A stretch of DNA of 64,000 bases from CAYOSF01 sp964406605 (GTDB taxonomy: Bacteria > Chloroflexota > Dehalococcoidia > DSTF01 > RBG-16-68-14): NCBI GenBank assembly GCA_964406605.1, contig CAYOSF010000014.1:21150-85149 (forward strand), given 5' to 3'. A model generated the notes under the pieces. That model saw only the letters and a program-made list of their open reading frames with translations, was not told the DNA's origin and ran no database searches. Made by a program: the position numbers and the translations under genes. Positions 17,471-26,034 of the stretch are shown here, piece by piece. Within the stretch, counting starts at the first letter, position 1. Every line of letters begins with the position of its first letter.

Positions 17471-18058
17471 ATGACAACTGTGGACAAGTTGCCGGCCTTG
17501 GCCAAGAAGGGCCTCACCCAAGCGGAAGCGGCCAGGAAGTTGGGCGTTTCTCGGCAGCGCGTGAGTCAACTCGTGGCCAAACTCCGTCTGAAGTTCAGAA
17601 CCTATGCTCGACCCGTGAAGACAGCCCGCCTGGCCGCGCTCGCGAAGCGGGGGCTGACACAGACGGAGACCGCCAAGCAGCTCGGGGTGTCTCAGCAGCG
17701 CGTCAGCAAACTGGCCTCAGAGCACGGCATCACCTTCTCGCCGCTGTCGATGAGGCCGAGGGCTCCTACCACCAAGCTCGGAAAGGTGATGCAGGGGGCA
17801 AGGCTGAAGCACGGCTACAGCTACACGAAGCTCGCCGCCCTATCGGGCCTTGACCGCCACCACATCACCGCCATCGAGGTGGGGCGCGTGAAGCGGCCTA
17901 CCCCCAGAACGCTGCGTTCGCTGGCGAAGTGCCTCCGGCCCCACACGTCCTATGCGGACCTCGCGAAGGCCGCCCAGGCCAAGGACGGCACGGGCCGCCG
18001 GGCAGCCAGCAAGAAGAGGCAGCGCACCGGCTCTCGCACGAGGAAAGCGAAGCGGTAG
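17471..18058 (+). CDS. Triple helix-turn-helix DNA-binding regulator
   Basis: 195 residues from ATG at 17471. Two near-identical HTH units follow each other at about residues 6-45 and 47-90 (GLTQAEAARKLGVSRQRVSQL and GLTQTETAKQLGVSQQRVSKL differ at few places), then an XRE-type HTH (KLAALSGLDRHHITAIEVGR). The C-terminus is strongly basic (KKRQRTGSRTRKAKR). It is likely a cytoplasmic DNA-binding protein. GGAGGG lies 13 bases upstream, which is long, so the start could be at 17423. Its own promoter region carries direct repeats and a palindrome, pointing to autoregulation. No enzymatic domain is seen. The target genes are unknown; molybdoenzyme 2 is the divergent neighbour. Confidence 0.75.
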   Translation: MTTVDKLPALAKKGLTQAEAARKLGVSRQRVSQLVAKLRLKFRTYARPVKTARLAALAKRGLTQTETAKQLGVSQQRVSKLASEHGITFSPLSMRPRAPTTKLGKVMQGARLKHGYSYTKLAALSGLDRHHITAIEVGRVKRPTPRTLRSLAKCLRPHTSYADLAKAAQAKDGTGRRAASKKRQRTGSRTRKAKR

Positions 18059-18079
18059 GGTCTTACCCCGACGAGACGC

Positions 18080-18769
18080 TCAAACCAGCTCGGCCTGAAC
18101 GGCTTCCGACAGCAGGTCCGGGTCGTCGTTCCGAACGTTGTTCACTCGCTTCGAGACCGGCTTCGCCGCGAGCAGCTCGTTGGGTGCCGGGACGAGGAGC
18201 GCCTGAAGCCGCTCCGCGTCGGTGTGCCCTGAGAACATCCACTCGTCAGCTTTCTCATCCGGCAGAATGACCGGCATCCGGTCATGGAAGCGCCCGACAG
18301 CGTCGTTCGCATCGGTGGTGATGATGGTGAACGTGGGCTCCCACTGGTCCGGCTCCGGTTGCCACGACTCATAGAGCCCAGCGAACAGGATCAGGCCCCC
18401 GTCCGGCCGGTGAAACCAGAGCGGCTGCCGCGCGCCCTTCCGCCCGGCCCACTCGAAGAAGCCGTCTGCCGGCACGACACAGCGCCGCTTCTTGAACGCG
18501 TCGCGGAAGGCGGGACGCCGCCCCACGGTCTCTGCCCGTGCGTTGATCTGCTTGGGCCCCTCGTTCCGGTCCTTCGCCCAGTGGTTGATCAAGCCCCACC
18601 GCGCTTGCAGAACGGCGCGGTCTTCGTGCTCCATCCGCAGCACCAGGTGAGTCTGGCCGGGCGCGATGTTGTAGCGAGGCCGGTAGTCCCGCAGCGCCTC
18701 GGCCGGCACGCCGAGCTCGGCAGCCAGTTCGTCGGCTTCCCGCCTGGTGAGGGTGAAGCGACCACACAT
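18080..18769 (-). CDS. SRAP (HMCES/YedK) family abasic-site processing protein
   Basis: 229 residues beginning MCGRFTLTRRE, so that after removal of Met the catalytic Cys2 is N-terminal; I chose the start for this reason, although the frame stays open upstream to 19006. Other family residues are in place: YNIAPGQ, QINARAET, VPADGFFEW, and the His of GRFHDRMPVILP. The family crosslinks to abasic sites in single-stranded DNA through Cys2 and protects them from cleavage. It faces the HTH gene tail to tail with a 21-base gap. No SOS-type operator was seen upstream. Confidence 0.92.
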   Translation of the reverse strand: MCGRFTLTRREADELAAELGVPAEALRDYRPRYNIAPGQTHLVLRMEHEDRAVLQARWGLINHWAKDRNEGPKQINARAETVGRRPAFRDAFKKRRCVVPADGFFEWAGRKGARQPLWFHRPDGGLILFAGLYESWQPEPDQWEPTFTIITTDANDAVGRFHDRMPVILPDEKADEWMFSGHTDAERLQALLVPAPNELLAAKPVSKRVNNVRNDDPDLLSEAVQAELV

Positions 18770-18854
18770 CCCACTCGAGTGTACCAGGGCCAGGGTGAAG
18801 GAGACTACGTTTTGCTGCCCGGAGGCACGGGGCGCCCCGGTGTTCGGCGCGCGC

Positions 18855-20738
18855 CTAGCGGCCCACGACACTCGGCCGTGGCGACAACCGACGTTCCGCA
18901 AGTAGTCCGGCGGTCCACGAACCTGGGAACCAACCCACGACGCTCTTGACCAGGGCGAACCGCGGCAAGCTAGCCGCAATGCGGAGGTCCGTGGCCTTCG
19001 CGGCAACGATTGCGAGAGCGGCGGCCAGCGCCGGTGTCGCGAGGTTCACGCCGACGACTGCGACCGGTATCAGGAAGAACAATACGGACGGCACCGCAAC
19101 GGCGAAGACATCGCGCCGGTAGGCCACCAGGAGCGCCGCGGGCAGCAGCAGAATCTGGAGGTCCTGTATGTGGATGTGCGGGCTGGTGAGGATGGTCGCG
19201 GTCGCCAGGGCAAGCGCCGGTCGGGAGCCGTCGTCCAGGCGATCGCAGCGGCGCCACACGTGGACCGCCGCCATCAGCGTGGCGACCGTCGCGACGCCGG
19301 ACAACACCAGGGAAGTCGGCCGTGAGACGCCCGGGAGCGCCGCCGCGAGGAACGAGGCCCAGCCGTACATGTGCGCCCTGTCCACGCCGTATTCCGCCTG
19401 CCAGCTCAGGCTTTCGAGGATCAGAGTTGGATACGAGACGAACGTCACATCGGGGCCGACCAGCGCCACCGATGCGGCTCCCAGGATTGCGGCTCCCGCC
19501 GCGTACCCACCCAGAGCCCGCCAACGGCGCGTCGCGACCAGATAGACGATGGGCACAAGTGCCAGGTGGGGCTTGATGAGAGATGCTGCCAGCACCAGCC
19601 CGGCGGGAGCTTCGCGGCCGCCCTTCAGCAGCCTGTAGAAGAGCACCCATGAGAGAAGCACCAGAGATGAGAGCTGGCCGTAGAGCAGGGACCAGAATAC
19701 CGGGAACGACGCCAGCGCCGCGAGCACGAAGACCAGGGCCCAGCGTCGAGGCACCCGCCTAAGCTCCGGCAGCAGCAATGCGACAGACGCAAAGACGGCC
19801 AGGGCACTGATGGCAAACCAGAGCGCCTGAGCCCGTCCGTACGGCAGGTGAGCCAGCGGCTCGAACAAGCCGGCCACGAACGGCGGATTGAGGTACACGA
19901 GTCCGTTGTGCAGTCCAGCCGGGCGGCCGAGTATCTCCCGTTCCCGTGCCGCCACAGTGTCCGGTTCGTAGAGCAAGTGGCCGAGATCGTCTCGGACCAG
20001 GGAGCCCGCCGCGTAGAAAGCGACAATGTCCTCGCGCTGATCCGCCCCACGGCCGTCCCAGCCATCGATCACACGGACGATCAGATAGCCCCAAAGCCCG
20101 ATCGCCAGGAAGGCGAGGGCTGCGGCGAGCGCGTACGGAACTGCCAAGCGGGCCCGCGAGAGGGTCTGCGCGAGGATGAGGCGATCCGGCGACGCCGACA
20201 CGGCCTTTTTCCGGGTCCGGCCCCAGATCACTCGTGAGTCCCAGAACCAGTTCCAGACGAAGGCGACCAGCGTGCCTAGTGTGGCTGCCACGTACGGCTC
20301 AATGCCGAAGTGGCCGCTGAGGACATTGACGCCAACCGTGAGGATGCCAAAGGTCGAGACGGCGGACTTGATATGGAACTGGGTCAGTCGCCGCCACCAG
20401 CTACCGGTCGCGGAAAGCTCCCGAAACGTCCAGCAGCCATGGATGCAGAAGACGGCGAGGATGGACGCCTCCGCCGCCACCAGCGTAGCTACCAGCAGGC
20501 GCGCGTCCGGCGCTACGAAGAGAGGCAGACGAGCGGTCGCGCCGGGCGGCGGGAGCAGTGGCAGAGCGCCCGACTGCCCGAAGAAGAGAACCGCCTGATA
20601 CACGAGATAGCCCGCCGTTCCCGCAATGACGAACCGGGCGAACGTCGGCGCGGTTTGTGCCTGCTGGAGCGCCCGCCGCCACAGGTGTGACACTTCTGAG
20701 AACGTCTCGCGTCGCCTGAGTGCTCGAACGGCCACCAT
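18855..20738 (-). CDS. GtrA domain fused to a GT87-like polyprenol-phosphate mannosyltransferase
   Basis: 627 residues; ATG at 20738 after AGGAGGAG. Residues about 30-160 form a four-helix GtrA-type flippase-like domain (FARFVIAGTAGYLVYQ ... FVWNWFWDSRVIWG). After a linker, residues about 195-590 form a many-helix GT-C domain like family GT87/DUF2029 (NPPFVAGLFEPLAHLPYGRAQ, LSSLVLLSWVLFYRLLKGG, SLIKPHLALVPIVYL, SPHIHIQDLQILLLP). Both parts act on polyprenyl-phosphate sugars in the membrane, so the fusion would couple translocation and transfer. GtrA and GT87 are usually separate proteins. The acceptor is unknown. Confidence 0.82.
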   Translation of the reverse strand: MVAVRALRRRETFSEVSHLWRRALQQAQTAPTFARFVIAGTAGYLVYQAVLFFGQSGALPLLPPPGATARLPLFVAPDARLLVATLVAAEASILAVFCIHGCWTFRELSATGSWWRRLTQFHIKSAVSTFGILTVGVNVLSGHFGIEPYVAATLGTLVAFVWNWFWDSRVIWGRTRKKAVSASPDRLILAQTLSRARLAVPYALAAALAFLAIGLWGYLIVRVIDGWDGRGADQREDIVAFYAAGSLVRDDLGHLLYEPDTVAAREREILGRPAGLHNGLVYLNPPFVAGLFEPLAHLPYGRAQALWFAISALAVFASVALLLPELRRVPRRWALVFVLAALASFPVFWSLLYGQLSSLVLLSWVLFYRLLKGGREAPAGLVLAASLIKPHLALVPIVYLVATRRWRALGGYAAGAAILGAASVALVGPDVTFVSYPTLILESLSWQAEYGVDRAHMYGWASFLAAALPGVSRPTSLVLSGVATVATLMAAVHVWRRCDRLDDGSRPALALATATILTSPHIHIQDLQILLLPAALLVAYRRDVFAVAVPSVLFFLIPVAVVGVNLATPALAAALAIVAAKATDLRIAASLPRFALVKSVVGWFPGSWTAGLLAERRLSPRPSVVGR

Positions 20739-20888
20739 CGTCTCCTCCTGCTCCGTCCCTCTATCGTCAACGCCACCGTACGCCGAAGCCGGGAGGCTGA
20801 TAAGGCACGAATGCTCCAATTCGACCTGGTGCCGATCGCGCAACCTGGACTGGTACAGACGTACTACGAGGGGGGTACGAACGGGCGA

Positions 20889-20918
20889 TTGACGGTCCCT
20901 TCCGGCCGCCGATACAGT
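20889..20918 (+). promoter_or_regulatory. Candidate promoter of the two-component operon
   Basis: TTGACG (20889-20894), 18 bases, TACAGT (20913-20918). The predicted start is about 15 bases before ATG 20940, which supports that start rather than the longer frame from 20811. Confidence 0.45.
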
Positions 20919-20939
20919 AACGATCGATCGCTGAGGACC

Positions 20940-22226
20940 ATGATGGCCGCGCAGACGCTGGAGAGGGCGCGGGACGCGCGAACCGGGCTGCGTCGTTGGT
21001 GGGGACGCGAGCGGCCTACCGGCGTGGCCTTGTACCTGTTCGGCGTGCGTTGGGCGGCATGGGCCGTCGCCGCCTTCATCGTGATTCTGGACGTTGTGCC
21101 CAAGGCCAACGTGCAGCGAGAACCGGCGCTCCTCATGGGCACGCTTGTCCAGAGCGCCACAGCGACCCTCTACCTCCCCCTGCTCCGCCCGCGAGTGCGC
21201 GACCTGATCCAGCGGTCTATCGGACGCGAAGTCGACGACATCTTGATAGTAAGCCTGCTGGACATGACACTCGCCCTTTGCATCGTCTTTCTCAGCGGCG
21301 GCTGGGAGAGCCCCTACTACCTCTTCGCGGTCGCTTCACTTCTCGTGCCGTCATCGATCCTCGGGCTTCGGAGCAACCTGGCACTCACCGGCGGCTTCGT
21401 CGGCGCCTACGTTGCGATTGTGTCGACGGCGGGACAGGGGACCGATGGCCCGTGGCGCGGGGCTGAGCTGAACAACTTCGCGGTCTTCATCGCAATACCG
21501 TTCATCGTCGCCCTCGTCGTGCAGTTCTTCGGTTGGATGTCCCGACAGTTGGCCGCGGAGCGCGAGACGGCGCGCCAGGTCCTGGAGGAGAACATCCGCC
21601 TGCAGCGGGAGCGCGAGGATCTGGCTGCGCAACAGGAGCGGCACCGGGTCGCGCGTGAGATCCACGACGGCATCGGCCAGTCGATCTACATGCTCTCACT
21701 GAACTTGGAGGCGGCCGCGGAGGCGGCCGCCGACCAGCCCGGCCTGGGGGAGCGCCTGCAGAGCCTGGTAGCGCTGGCGAAACAGACACTGCTGGAGGTG
21801 CGGTACTACATCTTCGATCTGAAGCCGCTGTTGGAGGGCCAGGCCGGCATCGCGGCGGCGCTGCGCAACCAGGTCCAAGAGTTCGGGACGGTCACCGGGC
21901 TGCCGGTATCGATAGAAGTAGAGGGCGAGGAGCGGAAGCTGTCCCTGGCCAAAGGTACAGCCCTCTATCGCATCGCCCAGGAGGCGCTGGCCAACACGTA
22001 CCGCCACGCGAACGCATCGGAAGGACGGATACGTCTCGCCTTCGACGCGGCAACCGTGACGCTGGAGGTGCGCGACGACGGCGACGGATTCCGGCCGGAC
22101 GGTTCCGGCGGCCATGGCCTGGCCAACATCCGCCGACGGGTAGAGGAGCTTTCCGGTACGCTCACTATCGAGAGCGAACCCGGAAAGGGCACGGTGGTGC
22201 ATGCCACCCTACCGGTGGAGGAGTGA
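20940..22226 (+). CDS. NarL-type sensor histidine kinase (HisKA_3)
   Basis: 428 residues from ATG 20940 (a second ATG follows directly), with GAGGA upstream. The N-terminal half has five or six membrane helices (for example AVAAFIVILDVV and FIAIPFIVALVVQFFGW) with no large external domain, so the signal is probably sensed in the membrane. A short coiled linker leads to the HisKA_3 phosphoacceptor box REIHDGIGQSIY, and the ATPase domain has the N box (EALANTYRHA) and the G boxes VRDDGDGF and GHGLANI. It overlaps the response regulator gene by one base, so the two are a cognate pair. The signal is unknown. Confidence 0.92.
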   Translation: MMAAQTLERARDARTGLRRWWGRERPTGVALYLFGVRWAAWAVAAFIVILDVVPKANVQREPALLMGTLVQSATATLYLPLLRPRVRDLIQRSIGREVDDILIVSLLDMTLALCIVFLSGGWESPYYLFAVASLLVPSSILGLRSNLALTGGFVGAYVAIVSTAGQGTDGPWRGAELNNFAVFIAIPFIVALVVQFFGWMSRQLAAERETARQVLEENIRLQREREDLAAQQERHRVAREIHDGIGQSIYMLSLNLEAAAEAAADQPGLGERLQSLVALAKQTLLEVRYYIFDLKPLLEGQAGIAAALRNQVQEFGTVTGLPVSIEVEGEERKLSLAKGTALYRIAQEALANTYRHANASEGRIRLAFDAATVTLEVRDDGDGFRPDGSGGHGLANIRRRVEELSGTLTIESEPGKGTVVHATLPVEE

Positions 22227-22885
22227 TGGGCGACATCCGGATTCTCGTCGTAGACGACCATGAAGTGGTGAGGACGGGACTGCGCACGCTGCTGGCCGAT
22301 GCCGAAGGCTTGGTGTTCGCGGGCGAGGCAACCACCGCCGACGAGGCCGTCGCGCGGGCGCAGGCTATTCGTCCCGACCTGGTGCTGATGGATGTGCGGC
22401 TAGGGGCCGAGGGCGACGTTGGCGGGATCGAGGCGTGCCGTGAGATCCGGAGCGCCCTACCGGAGACCCGCGTGCTCATGTTCTCCTCCTACGGAGAGCG
22501 CGAGGCGGTCGTCTCATCGATCATGGCGGGCGCGGCAGGCTATCTGACGAAGAACGTGGCGCGAGCCCAGCTCCTGGACGCGCTCCGAGCGGTGGCGAGA
22601 GGCGAGTCGCTGCTGGATTCCAAGGTGACGGCTCCCCTCCTCGACCGGCTCAAGGAGCTCTCCGCCAGGGAAGAGCCTTCCGACGATCCGCTATCGCCGC
22701 GGGAGCGAGAGGTCCTGGCGCTGATTGCCCGCGGTCTGACGAATCGAGAGATCGCCGAGGAACTGACGATCAGCGAGCACACGGCGCGCAACCACGTGAC
22801 CAGCATCCTCGACAAGCTGGGCCTCTCGCGGCGCGCGGAGGCGGCCGTCTACGCAGCCCGCCTCGGCCTGCTTCCGGAAGAATAG
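22226..22885 (+). CDS. NarL/FixJ-family response regulator
   Basis: 219 residues; ATG overlaps the kinase stop (TGATG) and GGAGG lies just upstream. The receiver domain has the acidic pair DDHE, the phosphorylated Asp in LVLMDVRL and the Lys in YLTKN. The output domain is a LuxR-type HTH (LSPREREVLALIARGLTNRE ... HTARNHVTSILDKLGLSRR). It should bind DNA when phosphorylated by the preceding kinase. No target promoter can be named from this window. Confidence 0.95.
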   Translation: MGDIRILVVDDHEVVRTGLRTLLADAEGLVFAGEATTADEAVARAQAIRPDLVLMDVRLGAEGDVGGIEACREIRSALPETRVLMFSSYGEREAVVSSIMAGAAGYLTKNVARAQLLDALRAVARGESLLDSKVTAPLLDRLKELSAREEPSDDPLSPREREVLALIARGLTNREIAEELTISEHTARNHVTSILDKLGLSRRAEAAVYAARLGLLPEE

Positions 22886-22924
22886 GCGCCGGCCGAACGC
22901 GGACCCGGACCACGAAGGACGCTG

Positions 22925-23584
22925 CTACTTGAGGGTCTGGCCGATCTCCTTGGCCAGGGCGTCCGCACCGGCGGGACTCTCTCCGGCGCTCACCGAGGCC
23001 AGGACAGGGATGCCCGGTAGCACGGCTGCCGGCGTCCACCGCTTCGCCTTCTCGTCCCAGCAGGCAATCCGTCGGTCGGTCACGACGACGTTCGTTGCTC
23101 CTCCATCATTGGACGCCAGGAGATCTCGATAGGCCGCCTGCACCTCTGGGCCATCGTAGAGCGCGTCGGCAGGTGGAACACGCGTCTCACGGTCCTCGTA
23201 TTCCGGGAGCGTTCGGGCGCGGAAGCGCGCCTCCTCATGATCGACCTCGCCGCGCAGGGGGAGCATCCGGTACTCCTGCTTCTCTGGGTCTCGGACGCGA
23301 GCCCAGGCCAGACGGCCGGCCAGAGCTGCGACAACGTCCCGCACCTCGCTTTGGGGCCGTCCTACCAGGGAGGACACGACCTCACCTCCTACCGCGCCGC
23401 CCAGGTGCTCGGCAAGCGCCGCAATGTCTACATCGACGGTTGAACCGTCCACGTAGACACGCAGACCGGGCGCCTCTTTCGCCGCGCCCGCCTTGGCCGT
23501 CTCTCGAAGCTCCTTGGCGGGCACCTTCGGCAGGTAGATAGGCCGTGTGGAGATGGGGTTCTTGCGCTTTGGTCGTACTGCCAT
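22925..23584 (-). CDS. Protein of unknown function, last gene of the Fe-S operon
   Basis: 219 residues; ATG at 23584 with AAGGAG overlapping the stop codon of the PHP gene, so translation is probably coupled. It begins with a basic stretch (MAVRPKRKNP) followed by an Ala/Glu-rich central part and a C-terminal half with NVVVTDRRIACWD. No motif of a known enzyme, signal peptide or membrane segment is visible. It is the fifth gene of a leftward operon, after a large Fe-S protein, a ferredoxin, an ATC-hydrolase-like protein and a PHP phosphoesterase. Its end faces the response regulator convergently. Confidence 0.75.
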   Translation of the reverse strand: MAVRPKRKNPISTRPIYLPKVPAKELRETAKAGAAKEAPGLRVYVDGSTVDVDIAALAEHLGGAVGGEVVSSLVGRPQSEVRDVVAALAGRLAWARVRDPEKQEYRMLPLRGEVDHEEARFRARTLPEYEDRETRVPPADALYDGPEVQAAYRDLLASNDGGATNVVVTDRRIACWDEKAKRWTPAAVLPGIPVLASVSAGESPAGADALAKEIGQTLK

Positions 23585-23588
23585 GCTC

Positions 23589-24305
23589 TCACTCCTTGAC
23601 TTCGGTCGGTGCGGCTCCAGCGGGAGCAGAAGTCAGCTCCTGAACCCGTTTGTTGGCCAGTCCCTCCGATGCCCAGTCCCCTCCTCGACACCGACCAGCC
23701 TTGATCGCTGCCACCACGTCTCGCTCGTCCTTGATCTCGTCTGCGAACACGGTGAAGCAAGCGGCCACGTCCATCAGGCGGTGCGTATCGCTGCCGCCGG
23801 TTGTCGGCAGGTCCAGACGCCGGGCCAGCTCGGCAGCCATCCGGCGCTGGGGCGCCGCTTCGAGCCCGCTGTGCACCTCCACGGCGTCGACCAGGCGTGG
23901 CCGGTAGCGCCCCGCCGTCTCCTCCCAGAACGCCTCGCCGGACCGCGCCTGCCGCGTGGTCGGGAGCGCAGCGCGGAAGGGGTGCGCGGCGACGATGACG
24001 CCGCCGGCCTCATCGACGTCAGCCCGAAGCTCCTCGAGCGTCGGGAGCCGGTTCCAGCGGCGCGGCCCCTCAAGCCCGAAGACCAGCATGTGCCCCACAT
24101 CGGTATCCACCTCGACACCTCCGATGACCGCGAAACCGTGGCGCCGACGCAGCATTTCGATCTTCTCCGGGTCCCAGAGCTGGTTGTGCTCGGTGATCGC
24201 TATGCCGTCCAGTCCCCAGTGCCGGGCGCGTTTGATGAGGTCTGACGGATCGAGGTGGCTGTCGCCGGACCCCCACCCGGTGTGGTTGTGGAGGTCGATG
24301 AGCAT
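23589..24305 (-). CDS. PHP-domain metal-dependent phosphoesterase
   Basis: 238 residues from ATG 24305, where the domain begins at once (LIDLHNHTGWGSGDSH); an in-frame GTG at 24320 is also possible. PHP metal ligands are visible in order: HNH, TEHNQ, EVDTD, AAHPFR, and the C-terminal GGSDTH. The family hydrolyses phosphoesters with two or three metal ions; stand-alone members include nucleotide phosphatases such as 3',5'-nucleoside bisphosphate phosphatase. It is 32 bases after the ATC-hydrolase-like gene and 4 bases before the unknown gene, so it is part of the same operon. The substrate is not known. Confidence 0.88.
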   Translation of the reverse strand: MLIDLHNHTGWGSGDSHLDPSDLIKRARHWGLDGIAITEHNQLWDPEKIEMLRRRHGFAVIGGVEVDTDVGHMLVFGLEGPRRWNRLPTLEELRADVDEAGGVIVAAHPFRAALPTTRQARSGEAFWEETAGRYRPRLVDAVEVHSGLEAAPQRRMAAELARRLDLPTTGGSDTHRLMDVAACFTVFADEIKDERDVVAAIKAGRCRGGDWASEGLANKRVQELTSAPAGAAPTEVKE

Positions 24306-24336
24306 GCCCCGATCTGCCACGTCTGCCGGGCGAGCG

Positions 24337-24912
24337 TCAGGCCCGTACTACCCTGAACTGACAGTATTCGTCAGCAGGCATGGTGGCGCCCATCGTGACG
24401 TTGACGTCGAACCCGAAATGCTTGAAGGCCACCTCGCACGCTGCAACGCAGGCGGCCTTGCAGTGGAGCTGGTTCGCGAACTCCTCTCCGATGGTCTCCT
24501 GTATCGCCTTGAAGTAGCCGCAGAAGGGCATCTTGAAGACGAGGCCCTGCGCCCCATTCTCCACGATGGGCACGGTGTAGATCGGCTGCGTACTGAGATA
24601 TGCGATCTCGATGTAGCGCTGGGAGAGGAAGGGGAACCTAAGCTCCTCAATGCCCTCGGCCGCCTCTTTCAGCACTTCGAACGTGCGGTCCGGGTGCTGT
24701 TCGCCGACCTCCAGGACGCGCTCCATCCAACGGCGGCCGAAATCGCCGAAGAACGCAGCGGCCTGCGCCTCGTCAGGCACGCCGCCGGGGCTGTCGCCGG
24801 CGATCTTCTGGAGCTCTCCGCGCAGCACATCCGGGCCGAACTCCTGCTCCAACTGCTGCACCATCTCCTCCGCCAGGTCCCACGAGCGGCTCTTCGTATC
24901 GGTAGCGGTCAT
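24337..24912 (-). CDS. L-2-amino-thiazoline-4-carboxylate hydrolase-like protein
   Basis: 191 residues; ATG 24912 overlaps the ferredoxin stop (ATGA). The C-terminal half carries a conserved-looking Cys pattern (FCGYFKAI, HCKAACVAACEVAF, DEYCQFRV) that resembles the ATC-hydrolase-like family (PF14196), where similar Cys and CxFR motifs occur. The N-terminal half is helical and acidic (LAEEMVQQLEQEFGPDVL). It is co-translated with a two-cluster ferredoxin, so the cysteines could instead hold a cofactor or Fe-S cluster. The family call rests on recalled motif similarity and needs a profile search. Confidence 0.55.
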   Translation of the reverse strand: MTATDTKSRSWDLAEEMVQQLEQEFGPDVLRGELQKIAGDSPGGVPDEAQAAAFFGDFGRRWMERVLEVGEQHPDRTFEVLKEAAEGIEELRFPFLSQRYIEIAYLSTQPIYTVPIVENGAQGLVFKMPFCGYFKAIQETIGEEFANQLHCKAACVAACEVAFKHFGFDVNVTMGATMPADEYCQFRVVRA

Positions 24913-25178
24913 GCCGGCACCCCCTCGGGCATCGCGACGGTGAGGGCATCCGCGGGACAAACCTCGACGCACTTCATGCAGCCGGTGCACTTGTCGCGGT
25001 AGGTGGCTGTCAGCACGTAGGCGCCCGGCTCCTTCTTGTCGGTCAGCTCGCCGCGGACCATCTTCACGGTATGAACCATGAAGACGGCGGGCGGGCAGAT
25101 CCGGAGGCAGCGCTTGCAGTCGAACGGAGTGGTGCAGCGCTCCCGGTCGATGGTGATGACAGGGTTGACTGGGTTCAT
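24909..25178 (-). CDS. Two-cluster 4Fe-4S ferredoxin
   Basis: 89 residues from ATG 25178, which has GGAGGA at good spacing; an ATG at 25187 lies against the ribosome site. Two cluster motifs are seen: CTTPFDCKRCLRICP (slightly unusual first spacing, C-x5-C-x2-C-x3-CP) and the classical CTGCMKCVEVCP. It is a soluble electron carrier. It sits between the large Fe-S protein and the ATC-hydrolase-like protein and overlaps the latter by four bases, so it probably feeds electrons to one of them. Confidence 0.9.
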   Translation of the reverse strand: MNPVNPVITIDRERCTTPFDCKRCLRICPPAVFMVHTVKMVRGELTDKKEPGAYVLTATYRDKCTGCMKCVEVCPADALTVAMPEGVPA

Positions 25179-25197
25179 GGCCGTCATTCCTCCGTCT

Positions 25198-26034
25198 CTA
25201 CCAAACCTGCTGGAGGGCCACGTACTGCTTCCGCGGCACCAAGTCGATCGCCTTGCGGTTGCAGGCGGTCATGCAGAGCCCGCAGCCGAAGCACACCATC
25301 GGGTCGATGTTGGGCTTGTCGATCGTGGACTCGTACTTAAGGGCGTTGAACTGGCACCGGCCTAGGCATTCGCCGCAGCCGTTGCACTTCTCGTAATCCA
25401 CTTCGCAGATGTACTCGCCCTTCACCAATTGGTAGTTGAGGCCGTAGTCGACGCGCATCCGGATGGGACCGCAGTCCGGGTAGTCACAGTTGCAGAGGCC
25501 GCCGATGAAGTCGCCGCCCTCCTGCATCAAGATGTGGACCATGCCTCGCTGGTCCCAGTACTCAAGCCACTCCGCGGCCTGCTTCGGGCTCAAGAACTCG
25601 ACGCCACCACGATAGCGCTCCGGCCAGCGTTCCCACTTGAACATGCCGGTGCCCAGGCCCATGCAACTGAACTCGTTGACGTTGTTCTCTTCCTCACCCC
25701 GCGTGTTCTTGCGGCAGATGCAGTGCATGATGCCTATTGGCGTCCCGACGTCCTGCAGCAGTTCGATGCAGTCTTGCAGCGGCGCCACTTGGGTGCCCGG
25801 CCGGGTGGCATGGCGCTCGTTGAGCTTCTTGATGATCTGGGAATAGGTATCCAGGTCGCCGTCCGCCTTCGCCTGGATTGCCTCGTTCAGACCGGGGCCG
25901 AGGCTCTGCGCGTCGCCTCTGAACGCGCTCCTCTTGGCGTCGGGCTCCCGGAGCTTGTACATCCGGTTGGCGTAGTTCTTCGGGTGCTTGTACCAGACGG
26001 TGCCGTCGCCGAGCCAATCGCACATTCGACACAT
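25198..26034 (-). CDS. Large cysteine-rich 4Fe-4S protein, first gene of an unknown operon
   Basis: 278 residues; ATG 26034 after AAGGAGG. The C-terminus has two ferredoxin-type motifs, CNGCGECLGRC and CFGCGLCMTAC. Upstream are further clustered cysteines: MCRMCDW at the N-terminus, MHCICRKN, FSCMGLG, and LCNCDYPDCGPI, enough for at least one more cluster or a metal site. The middle holds helical segments (DLDTYSQIIKKLNERHA). No signal peptide or membrane segment. It starts a leftward five-gene operon with ferredoxin, ATC-hydrolase-like, PHP and unknown genes. The extra cysteines suggest a redox enzyme rather than a simple carrier. Confidence 0.8.
   Translation of the reverse strand: MCRMCDWLGDGTVWYKHPKNYANRMYKLREPDAKRSAFRGDAQSLGPGLNEAIQAKADGDLDTYSQIIKKLNERHATRPGTQVAPLQDCIELLQDVGTPIGIMHCICRKNTRGEEENNVNEFSCMGLGTGMFKWERWPERYRGGVEFLSPKQAAEWLEYWDQRGMVHILMQEGGDFIGGLCNCDYPDCGPIRMRVDYGLNYQLVKGEYICEVDYEKCNGCGECLGRCQFNALKYESTIDKPNIDPMVCFGCGLCMTACNRKAIDLVPRKQYVALQQVW

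Noticed and set aside
18770..19006. N-terminal extension of the SRAP protein
   Set aside because: SRAP proteins need Cys2 at the mature N-terminus, which fixes the start at 18769.
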